64,000 nucleotides of DNA from Janthinobacterium saanense (GTDB lineage: Bacteria > Pseudomonadota > Gammaproteobacteria > Burkholderiales > Burkholderiaceae_D): the NCBI RefSeq assembly GCF_014200675.1, contig NZ_JACHCI010000009.1:149396-213395 (forward strand), read 5' to 3'. Position numbers and translations under genes: made by a program. Below the pieces are notes generated by a model. That model did no database searches. It was not told the DNA's origin and saw only the letters and a program-made list of their open reading frames with translations. Positions within the stretch are counted from its first letter, which is position 1. Every line of letters starts with the position of its first letter. This document shows positions 8,584 through 16,368 of this stretch, one piece after another.

Positions 8584-8949
8584 TTATGGCGGCTGCCGTT
8601 CCACCGGCGGCGGCGTTCTTTTGCCGACGCGCTGCAGCACCGTGCGTATCAGGGGCAGGGCGGTGTTGGCGTGTTTCAGCAGCGATGCGCCGGCCAGCAG
8701 CAGCGGCACGAAGCGGCGCGGCCGCACCAGCAGCAAGCCCACAATGCCGCCGCCTATCATCAGCGGCACCTTGAAGCGGGTGGCCAGGGTATGGCGCAGC
8801 TTGCCGCCGGTCAGCGGTTCCAGCAACTGCCGGGTTTGTACGTCCAGCGCGAGGCGCTGCAGCGCGCATTCCGCCACCAGCGCATCGCGCCGCTCTGCCA
8901 GGCTTGCGGCGCTACTGAGCCGCGCCAATTTGGTGGGGTGAGTGGTCAT
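8584..8949 (-). CDS. YqjK-like small membrane protein
   Basis: This 121-residue protein has an N-terminal charged helical half (SLAERRDALVAECALQRLALD) and a short hydrophobic segment near 73-85 (VPLMIGGGIVGLLLV). Size, charge pattern and position after a YqjD and a YqjE homologue match YqjK of the enterobacterial yqjCDEK cluster. Its function is unknown. The ATG at 8949 overlaps the stop of the YqjE-like gene as ATGA, which fixes the start. Confidence 0.7.
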   Translation of the reverse strand: MTTHPTKLARLSSAASLAERRDALVAECALQRLALDVQTRQLLEPLTGGKLRHTLATRFKVPLMIGGGIVGLLLVRPRRFVPLLLAGASLLKHANTALPLIRTVLQRVGKRTPPPVERQPP

Positions 8950-9332
8950 GATGGCTCCGATCCGCGGCGCGTCATGGCTTGCAAGCCTTCCAGGTCCTTG
9001 TTCAGCTCGGCCATGGTGAAGGACAGCAATTTGGGCTTGCTGCGGAAACTGCTCCGTACGCCCAGCAAGGTGGCGATGGCGGCGATGATGAACACGGCGG
9101 CGGTCAGGCCGATGGCGGCGATACGGTGGGTATCCCAGAACAGCACGATGACCATAAAGATCAGCAATACCAGGCCGACAAACAGGCACAGCAGTGCCAG
9201 CATGGCTAGCGCCAGATAGGTAAGAAAGCGCAGCGACTCTTCTTCTACTTCCACCGCCGCCAGCGCCAGACGGGTCTGGACGATGGCGGCGATGGTGGCT
9301 GCGACTTGCGCGACATGATGAGCGATTGCCAT
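8946..9332 (-). CDS. YqjE-like phage-holin-family (DUF1469) membrane protein
   Basis: This 128-residue inner-membrane protein has two strongly hydrophobic helices near residues 37-62 and 72-92, separated by a short WDTHR loop, typical of the DUF1469/holin superfamily III. The N-terminus is amphipathic. Homologues lie beside YqjD and are induced in stationary phase in enterobacteria. It is the middle gene of a three-gene minus-strand operon with the DUF883 gene upstream. Confidence 0.8.
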   Translation of the reverse strand: MAIAHHVAQVAATIAAIVQTRLALAAVEVEEESLRFLTYLALAMLALLCLFVGLVLLIFMVIVLFWDTHRIAAIGLTAAVFIIAAIATLLGVRSSFRSKPKLLSFTMAELNKDLEGLQAMTRRGSEPS

Positions 9333-9410
9333 GGGCTGCCTTTCGCGTCAGGATGAATCAGGCCAGTCGAGATGGCGGCCAGGCCGCCCGTGTACGTCTT
9401 GCGCGCAACG

Positions 9411-9764
9411 TTAGCGGCGCGAGGACAGCAGCAAGCCGAACAGCACGCCCACGACGGCGCCCGCACCGACTGCTTTCCATGGATTGTCTTGCACGTAGTC
9501 GTCGGTCGCCTTGGCGGCTTTCTTGGTGTGGTGCACCAGGTCTTCTTCCAGTTTGCGCAAGTCTTTCTTGGCCGTTTCCACGGTGGCCAGGAATTTTTCC
9601 TTGACGGCCTTGATGTTTTCGCCCGTCTGACCGGTGGCGCCATCGAGCCAGCCTTCGGCTTCGTCGATGACGTCTTTCAAATCGCCGATCAGTTTGTCGC
9701 GTGCCTTGTCGGCGTCCGCCAGGACTTTTTCGCTATTGGATTTGCCGGTATGTGTTGAGCTCAT
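9411..9764 (-). CDS. DUF883 (YqjD/ElaB) family protein
   Basis: This 117-residue protein has a long charged coiled-coil-prone helix (residues 10-85), a GAGAVVGVLFGLLLSSRR C-terminal membrane anchor and a terminal Arg pair. This is the layout of YqjD and ElaB, inner-membrane proteins that bind ribosomes in stationary-phase E. coli. DNPWKAVGAG just before the anchor is the family signature. It is the first gene of the yqjDEK-like operon. I infer a stress or stationary-phase role from the family only. Confidence 0.85.
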   Translation of the reverse strand: MSSTHTGKSNSEKVLADADKARDKLIGDLKDVIDEAEGWLDGATGQTGENIKAVKEKFLATVETAKKDLRKLEEDLVHHTKKAAKATDDYVQDNPWKAVGAGAVVGVLFGLLLSSRR

Positions 9765-9892
9765 GTATTACCTCATGGAAGTGAAACTGCACAATGAAAT
9801 ACCAGTGTAGGCAGCAGCGGCCACGCTGTCTTGCGCCGCCTCAACGGCAGCGCTAGCCACCGTCAAGATGGATTGAAAGCAAGGTTGCGTGA

Positions 9893-10747
9893 CTAGCGGA
9901 AAGCAAAGTCCAGGACTACGCCCGCAAATACTGCTGCTCCTAGCCAGTTATTATGCCGGAATGCCGCAAAACACGGCATACGCTCGCGTGCGCGTATCAA
10001 GGTGTAGTGGTAAACCGCGCAGCCGGCAGCGACCAGCAAGCCTGCCACGAACCAGGTACGCAAGCCCAGATACCAGCCGCAGGCTAGCCACAGCAGCAGG
10101 AAAGCGGCGTAGCACAACATGATGATGGTCACGTCATAGCGGCCAAAGGTGATGGCCGAGGTCTTGATGCCGATCTTTAAGTCATCGTCGCGGTCGACCA
10201 TGGCGTATTCCGTGTCATAGGCCACGGCCCAGAATACATTACCCAAGAGCAGCAGCCAGGCCACCACGGGCACGGCGTTCGTGATGGCGGCAAAGCCCAT
10301 GGGGATGCCGAAACCGAAGGCGATGCCCAGATAGGCTTGCGGGATGGCAAAGAAGCGCTTGAAGTAGGGGTAGGTGGCGGCGATGATGACGGCGGCCACC
10401 GACAATTGCCTGGTCAGCGTATTGAGGGGCAGCACCAGGCAAAAGGCCAGCAAGGTCAGTACGCCGGCCACGGCCAGCGCTTCCTTGCCGCTGATGCGCC
10501 CGCTGGTAATCGGGCGCTCGGCCGTGCGCTTGACGAATTTGTCGATATCCTGGTCCGCATAATCATTGACGGCGCAGCCTGCCGAACGCATCAAAAACGT
10601 GCCGAGGGTAAAGATGAGGATCAGACGCCAGTCCGGCACGCCTTGCTGCGCCAGCCACAGCGCGCACAGGGTAGGCCACAGCAGCAACACGGTGCCGATA
10701 GGCTTGTCGAGCCGGATCAGGCGAAAATACAGCGCCAGCTTATTCAT
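9893..10747 (-). CDS. ubiA: 4-hydroxybenzoate polyprenyltransferase
   Basis: This 284-residue integral membrane enzyme attaches the polyprenyl tail to 4-hydroxybenzoate in ubiquinone synthesis. Both Asp-rich prenyl-diphosphate/Mg motifs are visible: NDYADQDID near residue 61 and the later [13 protein letters not shown] near 185. About eight hydrophobic helices fill the rest, and the opening [16 protein letters not shown] is characteristic. It lies 76 bases downstream of oxyR on the same strand. Confidence 0.96.
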   Translation of the reverse strand: MNKLALYFRLIRLDKPIGTVLLLWPTLCALWLAQQGVPDWRLILIFTLGTFLMRSAGCAVNDYADQDIDKFVKRTAERPITSGRISGKEALAVAGVLTLLAFCLVLPLNTLTRQLSVAAVIIAATYPYFKRFFAIPQAYLGIAFGFGIPMGFAAITNAVPVVAWLLLLGNVFWAVAYDTEYAMVDRDDDLKIGIKTSAITFGRYDVTIIMLCYAAFLLLWLACGWYLGLRTWFVAGLLVAAGCAVYHYTLIRARERMPCFAAFRHNNWLGAAVFAGVVLDFAFR

Positions 10748-10823
10748 GGATAACTCAATCTTGTTGAAGAGAAACGTCGATTATCGCAAATAGTATGGCG
10801 ATGTACTATTTCAGCGCCGCTTC

Positions 10824-11759
10824 TTATTCTTCGATGCAAAGCGTATCGACGCCAGGCAGGTTGCAGCTGGCAATCGCGGCGCACAGGGCGTCGATGGCTG
10901 CCTTGCGGGTAAAGCTCTTGCGCCACAGCATGACTACCCTGCGCGATGGCGCCGGCTCTTCGAAAGGACGGTAGGCCAGCATGCCATCGGCGGCATCCAT
11001 ATCGGGTACGGAGGCGCGCGGCAGCACGGTCAGGCCGATACCGCTGGCCACCATGTGGCGAATAGTTTCCAGGGATGAACCTTCAAACGTGCGCTGCATG
11101 CCGTTGCCGGGTGAAGAGAAGCGCGCCATTTCAGGGCACACTTCCAGCACCTGGTCGCGGAAACAGTGGCCATTGCCCAAGAGCAGCATGGTTTCCGATT
11201 TCAGGTCCTGGGCGGCAATCTGCTTGCGCGCCGCCCACGGATGGTGGCGCGGCATGGCGACCACGAACGGTTCATCGTACAAAGTCTGCATGGCCATGCC
11301 GTGTTCGGGCAGCGGCAAGGCCATGATGGCCACATCCAGTTCTCCCTGGCGCAGCAGTTCCAGCAGGCGCACCGTGAAGTTTTCTTGCAAAATCAAGGGC
11401 ATTTGCGGCACTTGCCCGATCATGGCCTTGACCAGCGGCGGCAGCAGGTAGGGGCCGATGGTGTAGATCACGCCCAGGCGCAAGGGGCCCGCCAGCGGGT
11501 CCTTGTTTTGCTTGGCCAGTTCCTTGATGGCGGCTGTTTGTTCCAGCACTCTTTCGGCCTGGGCGATGATTTGCGCGCCCAGCGGGGTGACGGAAATTTC
11601 GGCGCCGCCCCGTTCGAACAGCACCACGCCCAATTCGTCTTCGAGTTTCTTGATGGCCACTGACAAAGTAGGCTGGGCAACGAAGCAGGCTTCGGCGGCG
11701 TGGCCGAAGTGTTTCGCTCGCGCGACTGCAACGATGTATTTCAGTTCAGTCAGTGTCAT
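10824..11759 (-). CDS. oxyR: Hydrogen peroxide-sensing LysR-type regulator OxyR
   Basis: This 311-residue LysR regulator has an N-terminal winged helix (TLTELKYIVAVARAKHFG) and a periplasmic-binding-like sensor domain. The redox pair is visible in GNGHCFRDQVLEVC, equivalent to Cys199 and Cys208 of E. coli OxyR, which form a disulfide on peroxide exposure. The frame is open upstream of ATG 11759, but that part overlaps other sequence and lacks homology, so I chose the start that gives the usual length. No clear ribosome binding site is seen. It is divergent from the DUF3717 gene and upstream of ubiA. Confidence 0.93.
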   Translation of the reverse strand: MTLTELKYIVAVARAKHFGHAAEACFVAQPTLSVAIKKLEDELGVVLFERGGAEISVTPLGAQIIAQAERVLEQTAAIKELAKQNKDPLAGPLRLGVIYTIGPYLLPPLVKAMIGQVPQMPLILQENFTVRLLELLRQGELDVAIMALPLPEHGMAMQTLYDEPFVVAMPRHHPWAARKQIAAQDLKSETMLLLGNGHCFRDQVLEVCPEMARFSSPGNGMQRTFEGSSLETIRHMVASGIGLTVLPRASVPDMDAADGMLAYRPFEEPAPSRRVVMLWRKSFTRKAAIDALCAAIASCNLPGVDTLCIEE

Positions 11760-11912
11760 AAGGAGATTGGAACACAGTATGTGCTTACTTGCAATTACTT
11801 GCAATGAATGTAAGGTGGCGAATACAGCCGAAAGCGCCAAACTGTGGCGCGGATGGCGTATTGTAGCGGATCGGCCCCTATAATGCGGGGCAGGGTCACG
11901 ATGGAGACGGTC

Positions 11913-12116
11913 ATGGAACTGAGTGTGCAGACACTGGAAGCGGCGATCAATTACTGGCGGGCGCGGCAACCGGCGCGCGGCAACGAATATGCGCTGTCGC
12001 CGCCCGTCAGCCGGCTGGCCACCGTGTATGCGCTGATGATTTACCGTCACCAACTTACTATCGAGCAAGACAGCCTGGAACCGGCCGTCCTGGCGCTGAT
12101 CCACCATCGGGACTGA
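11913..12116 (+). CDS. DUF3717 family small protein
   Basis: This 67-residue protein has the family pattern: an opening helix with LEAAINYWRAR, then LSPPVSRLATVYALMIYR. The function is unknown and homologues are common in Burkholderiales. GGAG six bases before ATG 11913 favours this start over the in-frame ATG at 11901. rfaE2 follows after 31 bases, so the two may be co-transcribed. Confidence 0.8.
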   Translation: MELSVQTLEAAINYWRARQPARGNEYALSPPVSRLATVYALMIYRHQLTIEQDSLEPAVLALIHHRD

Positions 12117-12147
12117 AACCCATACTGAACTAATAGAGACTATCTTT

Positions 12148-12624
12148 ATGCCTGATTTTGAAAACAAGATTTGCAGCCGCGACACATTGAAAGAGCGTGC
12201 CGCTGCCCTGCCGAAACCGGTGGTCGTCACCAATGGCGTGTTCGATATTTTGCACCGCGGCCATGTGACCTACCTGGCGCAAGCGCGTGCACTGGGCGCC
12301 TCGCTGGTGGTGGCCTTGAACACGGATGCCTCCGTCAAGCGCCTGGGCAAGGGCGATGACCGTCCCCTGAACAGCTGCGAAGACCGCCTGGCCGTGCTGG
12401 CCGCTTTGGAATCGGTGAGCCTGGTAGTGCCGTTTTCGGAAGACAGCGCGCTGGAAGTGGTGCAGGAAATCACCCCTGAAATCTATGTCAAGGGCGGCGA
12501 CTACGACATGACGGCGATTCCCGAAGGCAAGGCCGTGCTGGCCTATGGCGGGCAAGCCGTGGCCATCGATTTTGAACACGACCGCTCGACTACCAAACTG
12601 CTGAGCAAAGTGCGCGAGAAATAA
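12148..12624 (+). CDS. rfaE2: D-glycero-beta-D-manno-heptose 1-phosphate adenylyltransferase
   Basis: This 158-residue nucleotidyltransferase makes ADP-heptose for the lipopolysaccharide inner core. The HxGH motif is HRGH at 36-39 within TNGVFDILHRGHVTYL, and the C-terminal STTKLLSKV corresponds to the ISSTxI-type motif. The kinase half found in E. coli HldE is absent. The stand-alone form is the usual state in betaproteobacteria, where the kinase is encoded elsewhere. Confidence 0.95.
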   Translation: MPDFENKICSRDTLKERAAALPKPVVVTNGVFDILHRGHVTYLAQARALGASLVVALNTDASVKRLGKGDDRPLNSCEDRLAVLAALESVSLVVPFSEDSALEVVQEITPEIYVKGGDYDMTAIPEGKAVLAYGGQAVAIDFEHDRSTTKLLSKVREK

Positions 12625-12738
12625 AGTAGTTCAGCAAGCGCAAGCGCAAGATCAAGGCGGGCGTCTTGCGCCCGCACAAAGATGCACTCATTTGTTACAT
12701 TTACAATATCAATGGAAATGTGATCGGCGTGGTCAATG

Positions 12739-12767
12739 TTTCCAGAAGGATAAAAAAGCGTTACTAT
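12739..12767 (+). promoter_or_regulatory. Candidate promoter of the tubulin-like operon
   Basis: TTTCCA at 12739-12744 and TACTAT at 12762-12767 are separated by 17 bases, 124 bases before the first gene of the operon. Both hexamers are imperfect. The 266-base gap between rfaE2 and that gene (12625-12890) is AT-richer than its surroundings and holds no open frame I would support. A GC stem without a T-run (about 12657-12676) may act as a weak end for rfaE2. Confidence 0.35.
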
Positions 12768-12890
12768 GATCAGCATGCCACGGCTGAGCGAAAATCAGCC
12801 GCAGCGCGTAGTGCCGCCTTTCCTGTTAGGTCATAATTTACGCCACACGCCACGTCCCATGGCGGTCATCGTTTGCGACAGAAGAAATCA

Positions 12891-14381
12891 ATGGATCATA
12901 AAACCACGGGAGAATGGCTGCTGCAGTCCGGCGTATGGATCGCCGATGAAGCGCAGTCAGGCTTGCAATTCAAGCGTAGTGCCTTGGGTCATGCGGTGTC
13001 GCCGCGCCTGGACGCCGACGATATCGGGCAACTGATGCGTACCCACCGTCTGCCTGACGATGCCGACGTGCATTTCCCACCTGAATTCCAGTACAGTCCC
13101 TTTACGGGCATCGCCCTGAAGACGCCGATCCAGAGCGGGCAGGCCAGCGCCTGGGTGCCGCCGTTTGGCGCGCGTGCCATCAACAGCAGCGCCATGCCGG
13201 GCGCCATCGGCTTGCGCCAGACGGGGCAAGCGCTGAAGCTGGCGCGCAGCCCTGCGCGCGAGGCGTCGGCCGACGCTGGCGCCAACGCCGATCCAGACGT
13301 CAGCATACCCGCGCCGCCGCCTGGCGAATATGCATTTTTTTCGGCCCGCTTCGGCACCACTGGCGCCGCCTTGCTGGCGCTCGATGCGCGCAAGGGGTCT
13401 TTGTATAGCTGGCTGCCAGGACAGAAACTCTGGCTGGCGCTGGAGTCAACGCAAGGCGGCTTGCTGTCTGAATGCCTGCTGGGCGAGATGGCCTGGCGCG
13501 CCGAGTTGGCCAGCGGCTACAATAGCCGCCTGTATGTGCCCAGTGGCCATGGCCTCGCTTGCATCACCGCCGATTTCCCCTCGCTCAGTTATCAGGTCGA
13601 GCATCTGGGCGACGCGCCATCGGTGGCGGCGCCGATCTGGTTCCAGAGCCGCTTGTGGGCGCCGCTGCAGGGCGAAGACGGCTCGATTCGCTTTCTCAAT
13701 CTCGATATACATAACGTGGTGGGTGCTGAAGTGGTGCTCGAGGGCGCCATTGCGCTGGGCAAAGTCAGCGCGCCTGTGGCCTATGGCCGCAGCGTGATCT
13801 GGCCGTGCGAACATGGCCAGCTGCGCTTGCAGCAGCGCCAGGATGGCAGCATGGTGGCGAACTGGACCCCATGGCCGGACGGCTTGCTGCCGCAATTCGA
13901 TTTTGGCTGCCCCTATCTGTCGCGCGATGGTGACCTGTGGCAACTGTGCTTTGACAGCGGCAGCGACCGTTATGGTTATCTGAAACTCGGGACGGTGAGC
14001 GAGTTCGCCGTGGCGATGGAGCCGCGCCTGTGCTCGGGCAGCTTTAATTACCGTTTTTCCACCAAACTTAAAAGCGCGCCGTGGCAAGAGCCGGAACAGG
14101 GCGACGATGGCGGCAGCAGCAAGTCGGTGATGCCGCTGCTGGAAGCCGGTGACAGCGTGCTGGGCGTGCGTTTCGATACGCGCGTCAGCCTGGACACCGT
14201 GCTGCGCTCGAAAGAGCGCATGTATGCCACCCTGGTGCAGGATGACGAAGTGCGCATACTGCCTTTCCACACCTTTTTTGTCGATGAGCCGTGGCGCATG
14301 CGCTTGTTCACGCACCAGGGCACCTTGTGGGCGTATCACCCGTCGCTGGGCCGCATCGATGGCTGGAAATTGCAAGCATGA
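12891..14381 (+). CDS. Beta-propeller-like protein, first gene of tubulin-like operon (unknown function)
   Basis: I do not recognise a named family for this 496-residue protein. There is no signal peptide or membrane helix, so it should be cytosolic. From about residue 145 it shows six or more repeats of a pattern in which a loop is followed by a short aromatic strand: GSLYSWLPGQKLW, NSRLYVPSGHGLACI, QSRLWAPLQGEDGSIRFLN, GRSVIWPCEHGQLRL, DGDLWQLCFDSGSDRYGYL and GTLWAYHPSLGRIDGW. This resembles blades of a WD/PQQ-type beta-propeller, a likely interaction platform. The N-terminal 140 residues are Pro/Ala-rich. ATG 12891 is preceded by AGAAGAAA; an upstream in-frame GTG at 12873 lacks this. The stop overlaps the next ATG (ATGA). 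Confidence 0.72.
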   Translation: MDHKTTGEWLLQSGVWIADEAQSGLQFKRSALGHAVSPRLDADDIGQLMRTHRLPDDADVHFPPEFQYSPFTGIALKTPIQSGQASAWVPPFGARAINSSAMPGAIGLRQTGQALKLARSPAREASADAGANADPDVSIPAPPPGEYAFFSARFGTTGAALLALDARKGSLYSWLPGQKLWLALESTQGGLLSECLLGEMAWRAELASGYNSRLYVPSGHGLACITADFPSLSYQVEHLGDAPSVAAPIWFQSRLWAPLQGEDGSIRFLNLDIHNVVGAEVVLEGAIALGKVSAPVAYGRSVIWPCEHGQLRLQQRQDGSMVANWTPWPDGLLPQFDFGCPYLSRDGDLWQLCFDSGSDRYGYLKLGTVSEFAVAMEPRLCSGSFNYRFSTKLKSAPWQEPEQGDDGGSSKSVMPLLEAGDSVLGVRFDTRVSLDTVLRSKERMYATLVQDDEVRILPFHTFFVDEPWRMRLFTHQGTLWAYHPSLGRIDGWKLQA

Positions 14382-15862
14382 TGGTTTCCCTGCCCCGATT
14401 ATTGCGCTGCATCATCGCCGTGGCTGCCCTGTCGCTGGGCTTGTCATCACAGGCGGCCGGCATCCAGCAAGCTTTCCTGGTGCAAAACTCGGGCTGGATG
14501 GAGCCGTTTTATACGGACCCGCAATCGCAGTTGAAAGCGCTGGTGGGCGCCGTGGCGCAGGCGGCCAGCACGCCTGACGATCCATTGTTCCTGCTGGCCT
14601 TTAGCCAGAGCAATGGCGGCAATGTCTCGCCTGCGCTGCTGGGACAAGGCCGTGGCGCGGCCGCCATCGCGGGCCAGCTGGCGCCGCTGGGCCTGGCGCG
14701 CAAGGGCAGCGGCCATGCGCTGGCCGACACGGATTTCCAGGAAGCCGTGACAAAAACCATCACCGGCCCTTTTCGTTCGGCATCCGGCATCGTATGGATT
14801 TTTACGAACAACAAGAATAGCCCGAATAACGACAGCCAGACGGCCGAGCGCAACCGCGACTTTTACCGCTTGCTGCATCTGGAACCATCGATCACCAAGA
14901 CCCTGGTGTATGCCTTGCGCATGCCGGTGCAGGGCAAGCTTTACAGCGCCAGGGGTTTGATGGTGTATGCGCTGGCGTATGGCCAGCCGGCCGCCGAAGC
15001 GCTCAACCGCATCCAGGCCGAGGGCCGCTTGTCGCAAGTGCTGACGCGCGCGCCGGCCCGCTTGAAACCGGTCGACCAGGACGCCGTGCGCATCGTGCCG
15101 CAATCGGTGCAGAACAGCGCCAATGTACACGCCAGCCTGGGCCGCGACGGGCGCACCATCGTGCTCGACGTTGACGCCGAGAAACTGGTGCCCAGGGTGG
15201 TCTTGCAGGCGTCCTTGCAAAACATGTTTTTCCCGTATGTGATCGAACACGCCACCGTGCAAGCCACCCTGGCGGGCCAGGCCGCGCCGCTGCAGGTGAG
15301 CCCGGGCGAGATCAGCGGCTTGTTGCCAGGCGCCAGCCAGAAGGTGGAAGTGCGGTTTGACTTGCCGATGGCGCAGATTCCTTCGCCATGGTCGGCCCAG
15401 GCGCTGGCCGCGATGGGCAAGCAAGTGCTGCTGCCGATGAAGGCGACCGTGGGCCTGACGGGCCAGAAGTTGGCCCTGTCACCGGAGTTTTCGCACGAGT
15501 TGCAGGATTTGTTCCCTGGCGACCCGATTTCGGAAGTATTTACGCCGCCCGACAGCGTGCGCGCTTCGCAAGCGACGGTGCCGCTGCTGGTGCGCATCCA
15601 GTATCCGCTGTTGCCGGTGCTGCTGATCACCGGCGCAATTTTGCTGCTGTTGCTGGCTTTTTTGCTGTTTGGCGTGCTATCGACCAGCAGCAAGCGCTAT
15701 CGGATCGTGGTCAATGGTCTGCCGCGCCAGGTTTTGCTGAAACCATACAAGAGTCTCGTCATCAAAGATGATGGCGGGCGCGAGATAGGCACCTTGCGGC
15801 GCGGTCTGGGCAAGCCCGTCATCGTGCGCGTTGCCGATGGCCAGACGCTGGTGCTGGGCTAA
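14378..15862 (+). CDS. Secreted, membrane-anchored protein with degenerate vWA-like N-terminus
   Basis: This 494-residue protein starts with a signal peptide (residues 1-27, cleavage after SSQAA). The mature protein opens with QQAFLVQNSGWMEPFY, which looks like the first strand and MIDAS loop of a von Willebrand A domain (DxSGSM), with Asp replaced by Gln and the second Ser by Trp. FLLAFSQSNGG and ASGIVWIFTNNKNS could be later strands. A beta-rich region follows, then one strong helix at about 412-434. A basic cytoplasmic tail of about 60 residues ends in small beta-motifs. Most of the protein is therefore periplasmic. Its ATG overlaps the preceding stop as ATGA, so it is translated with the propeller-like protein. 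The vWA assignment is my inference. Confidence 0.72.
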   Translation: MMVSLPRLLRCIIAVAALSLGLSSQAAGIQQAFLVQNSGWMEPFYTDPQSQLKALVGAVAQAASTPDDPLFLLAFSQSNGGNVSPALLGQGRGAAAIAGQLAPLGLARKGSGHALADTDFQEAVTKTITGPFRSASGIVWIFTNNKNSPNNDSQTAERNRDFYRLLHLEPSITKTLVYALRMPVQGKLYSARGLMVYALAYGQPAAEALNRIQAEGRLSQVLTRAPARLKPVDQDAVRIVPQSVQNSANVHASLGRDGRTIVLDVDAEKLVPRVVLQASLQNMFFPYVIEHATVQATLAGQAAPLQVSPGEISGLLPGASQKVEVRFDLPMAQIPSPWSAQALAAMGKQVLLPMKATVGLTGQKLALSPEFSHELQDLFPGDPISEVFTPPDSVRASQATVPLLVRIQYPLLPVLLITGAILLLLLAFLLFGVLSTSSKRYRIVVNGLPRQVLLKPYKSLVIKDDGGREIGTLRRGLGKPVIVRVADGQTLVLG

Positions 15863-15913
15863 GCCCGCATCTCCTTTACCCCTGATGACACTACCCTTCT
15901 TTCGAGGCAGACG

Positions 15914-16348
15914 ATGGCACAAGATACTCCCAAAGACAATGCAGGCTTCACCTTGCCAGCCCCAGCGAGCACGCCCACGGAAGCCAGCGTAGCTGCCGCT
16001 TCGGCCACCACGGCCAGCGTCGAGGCGCCCGCCACGCTCGACCCGGCCAGCGCCACCGATACCTCGGCGCGCGATACCCTGATCGGCGGCGCCGTGCTGC
16101 TGCTGCTGTTGATAGCCTTTTTCTTTGCCAAGAATGCGTATGCGAATGGCCTGGTGGGCAAGCGCTTGCCGCCCAACAAGGCCAACGCCTCGGGCTGGTG
16201 GCTGTTCATTTTCCTGGCCAGCCTGGCCACCGCCGTCGTGCTGGCAGCCGTCAATGCGCATAAATTCCTCGCGCCGTTGTTCATGGGACCGCTGCTGCTG
16301 GTGGGCCTGGTGGCGCTGGTGCTGACGTTTACTTCCAGCCGTAACTAA
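15914..16348 (+). CDS. Small three-helix membrane protein of the tubulin-like operon
   Basis: This 144-residue protein has a disordered, Ala/Thr/Pro-rich N-terminal 50 residues. Three hydrophobic helices follow near 57-72, 94-113 and 120-138. The loop after the first helix (YANGLVGKRLPPNKANASGWW) is basic and contains a short Pro-rich stretch. I do not recognise the family. GAGG eight bases before the ATG supports the start. It lies 51 bases after the vWA-like gene and 20 bases before the tubulin-like gene, and could be a membrane seat for the complex. Confidence 0.75.
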   Translation: MAQDTPKDNAGFTLPAPASTPTEASVAAASATTASVEAPATLDPASATDTSARDTLIGGAVLLLLLIAFFFAKNAYANGLVGKRLPPNKANASGWWLFIFLASLATAVVLAAVNAHKFLAPLFMGPLLLVGLVALVLTFTSSRN

Positions 16349-16368
16349 AATTGAGCGGGCCACATACC

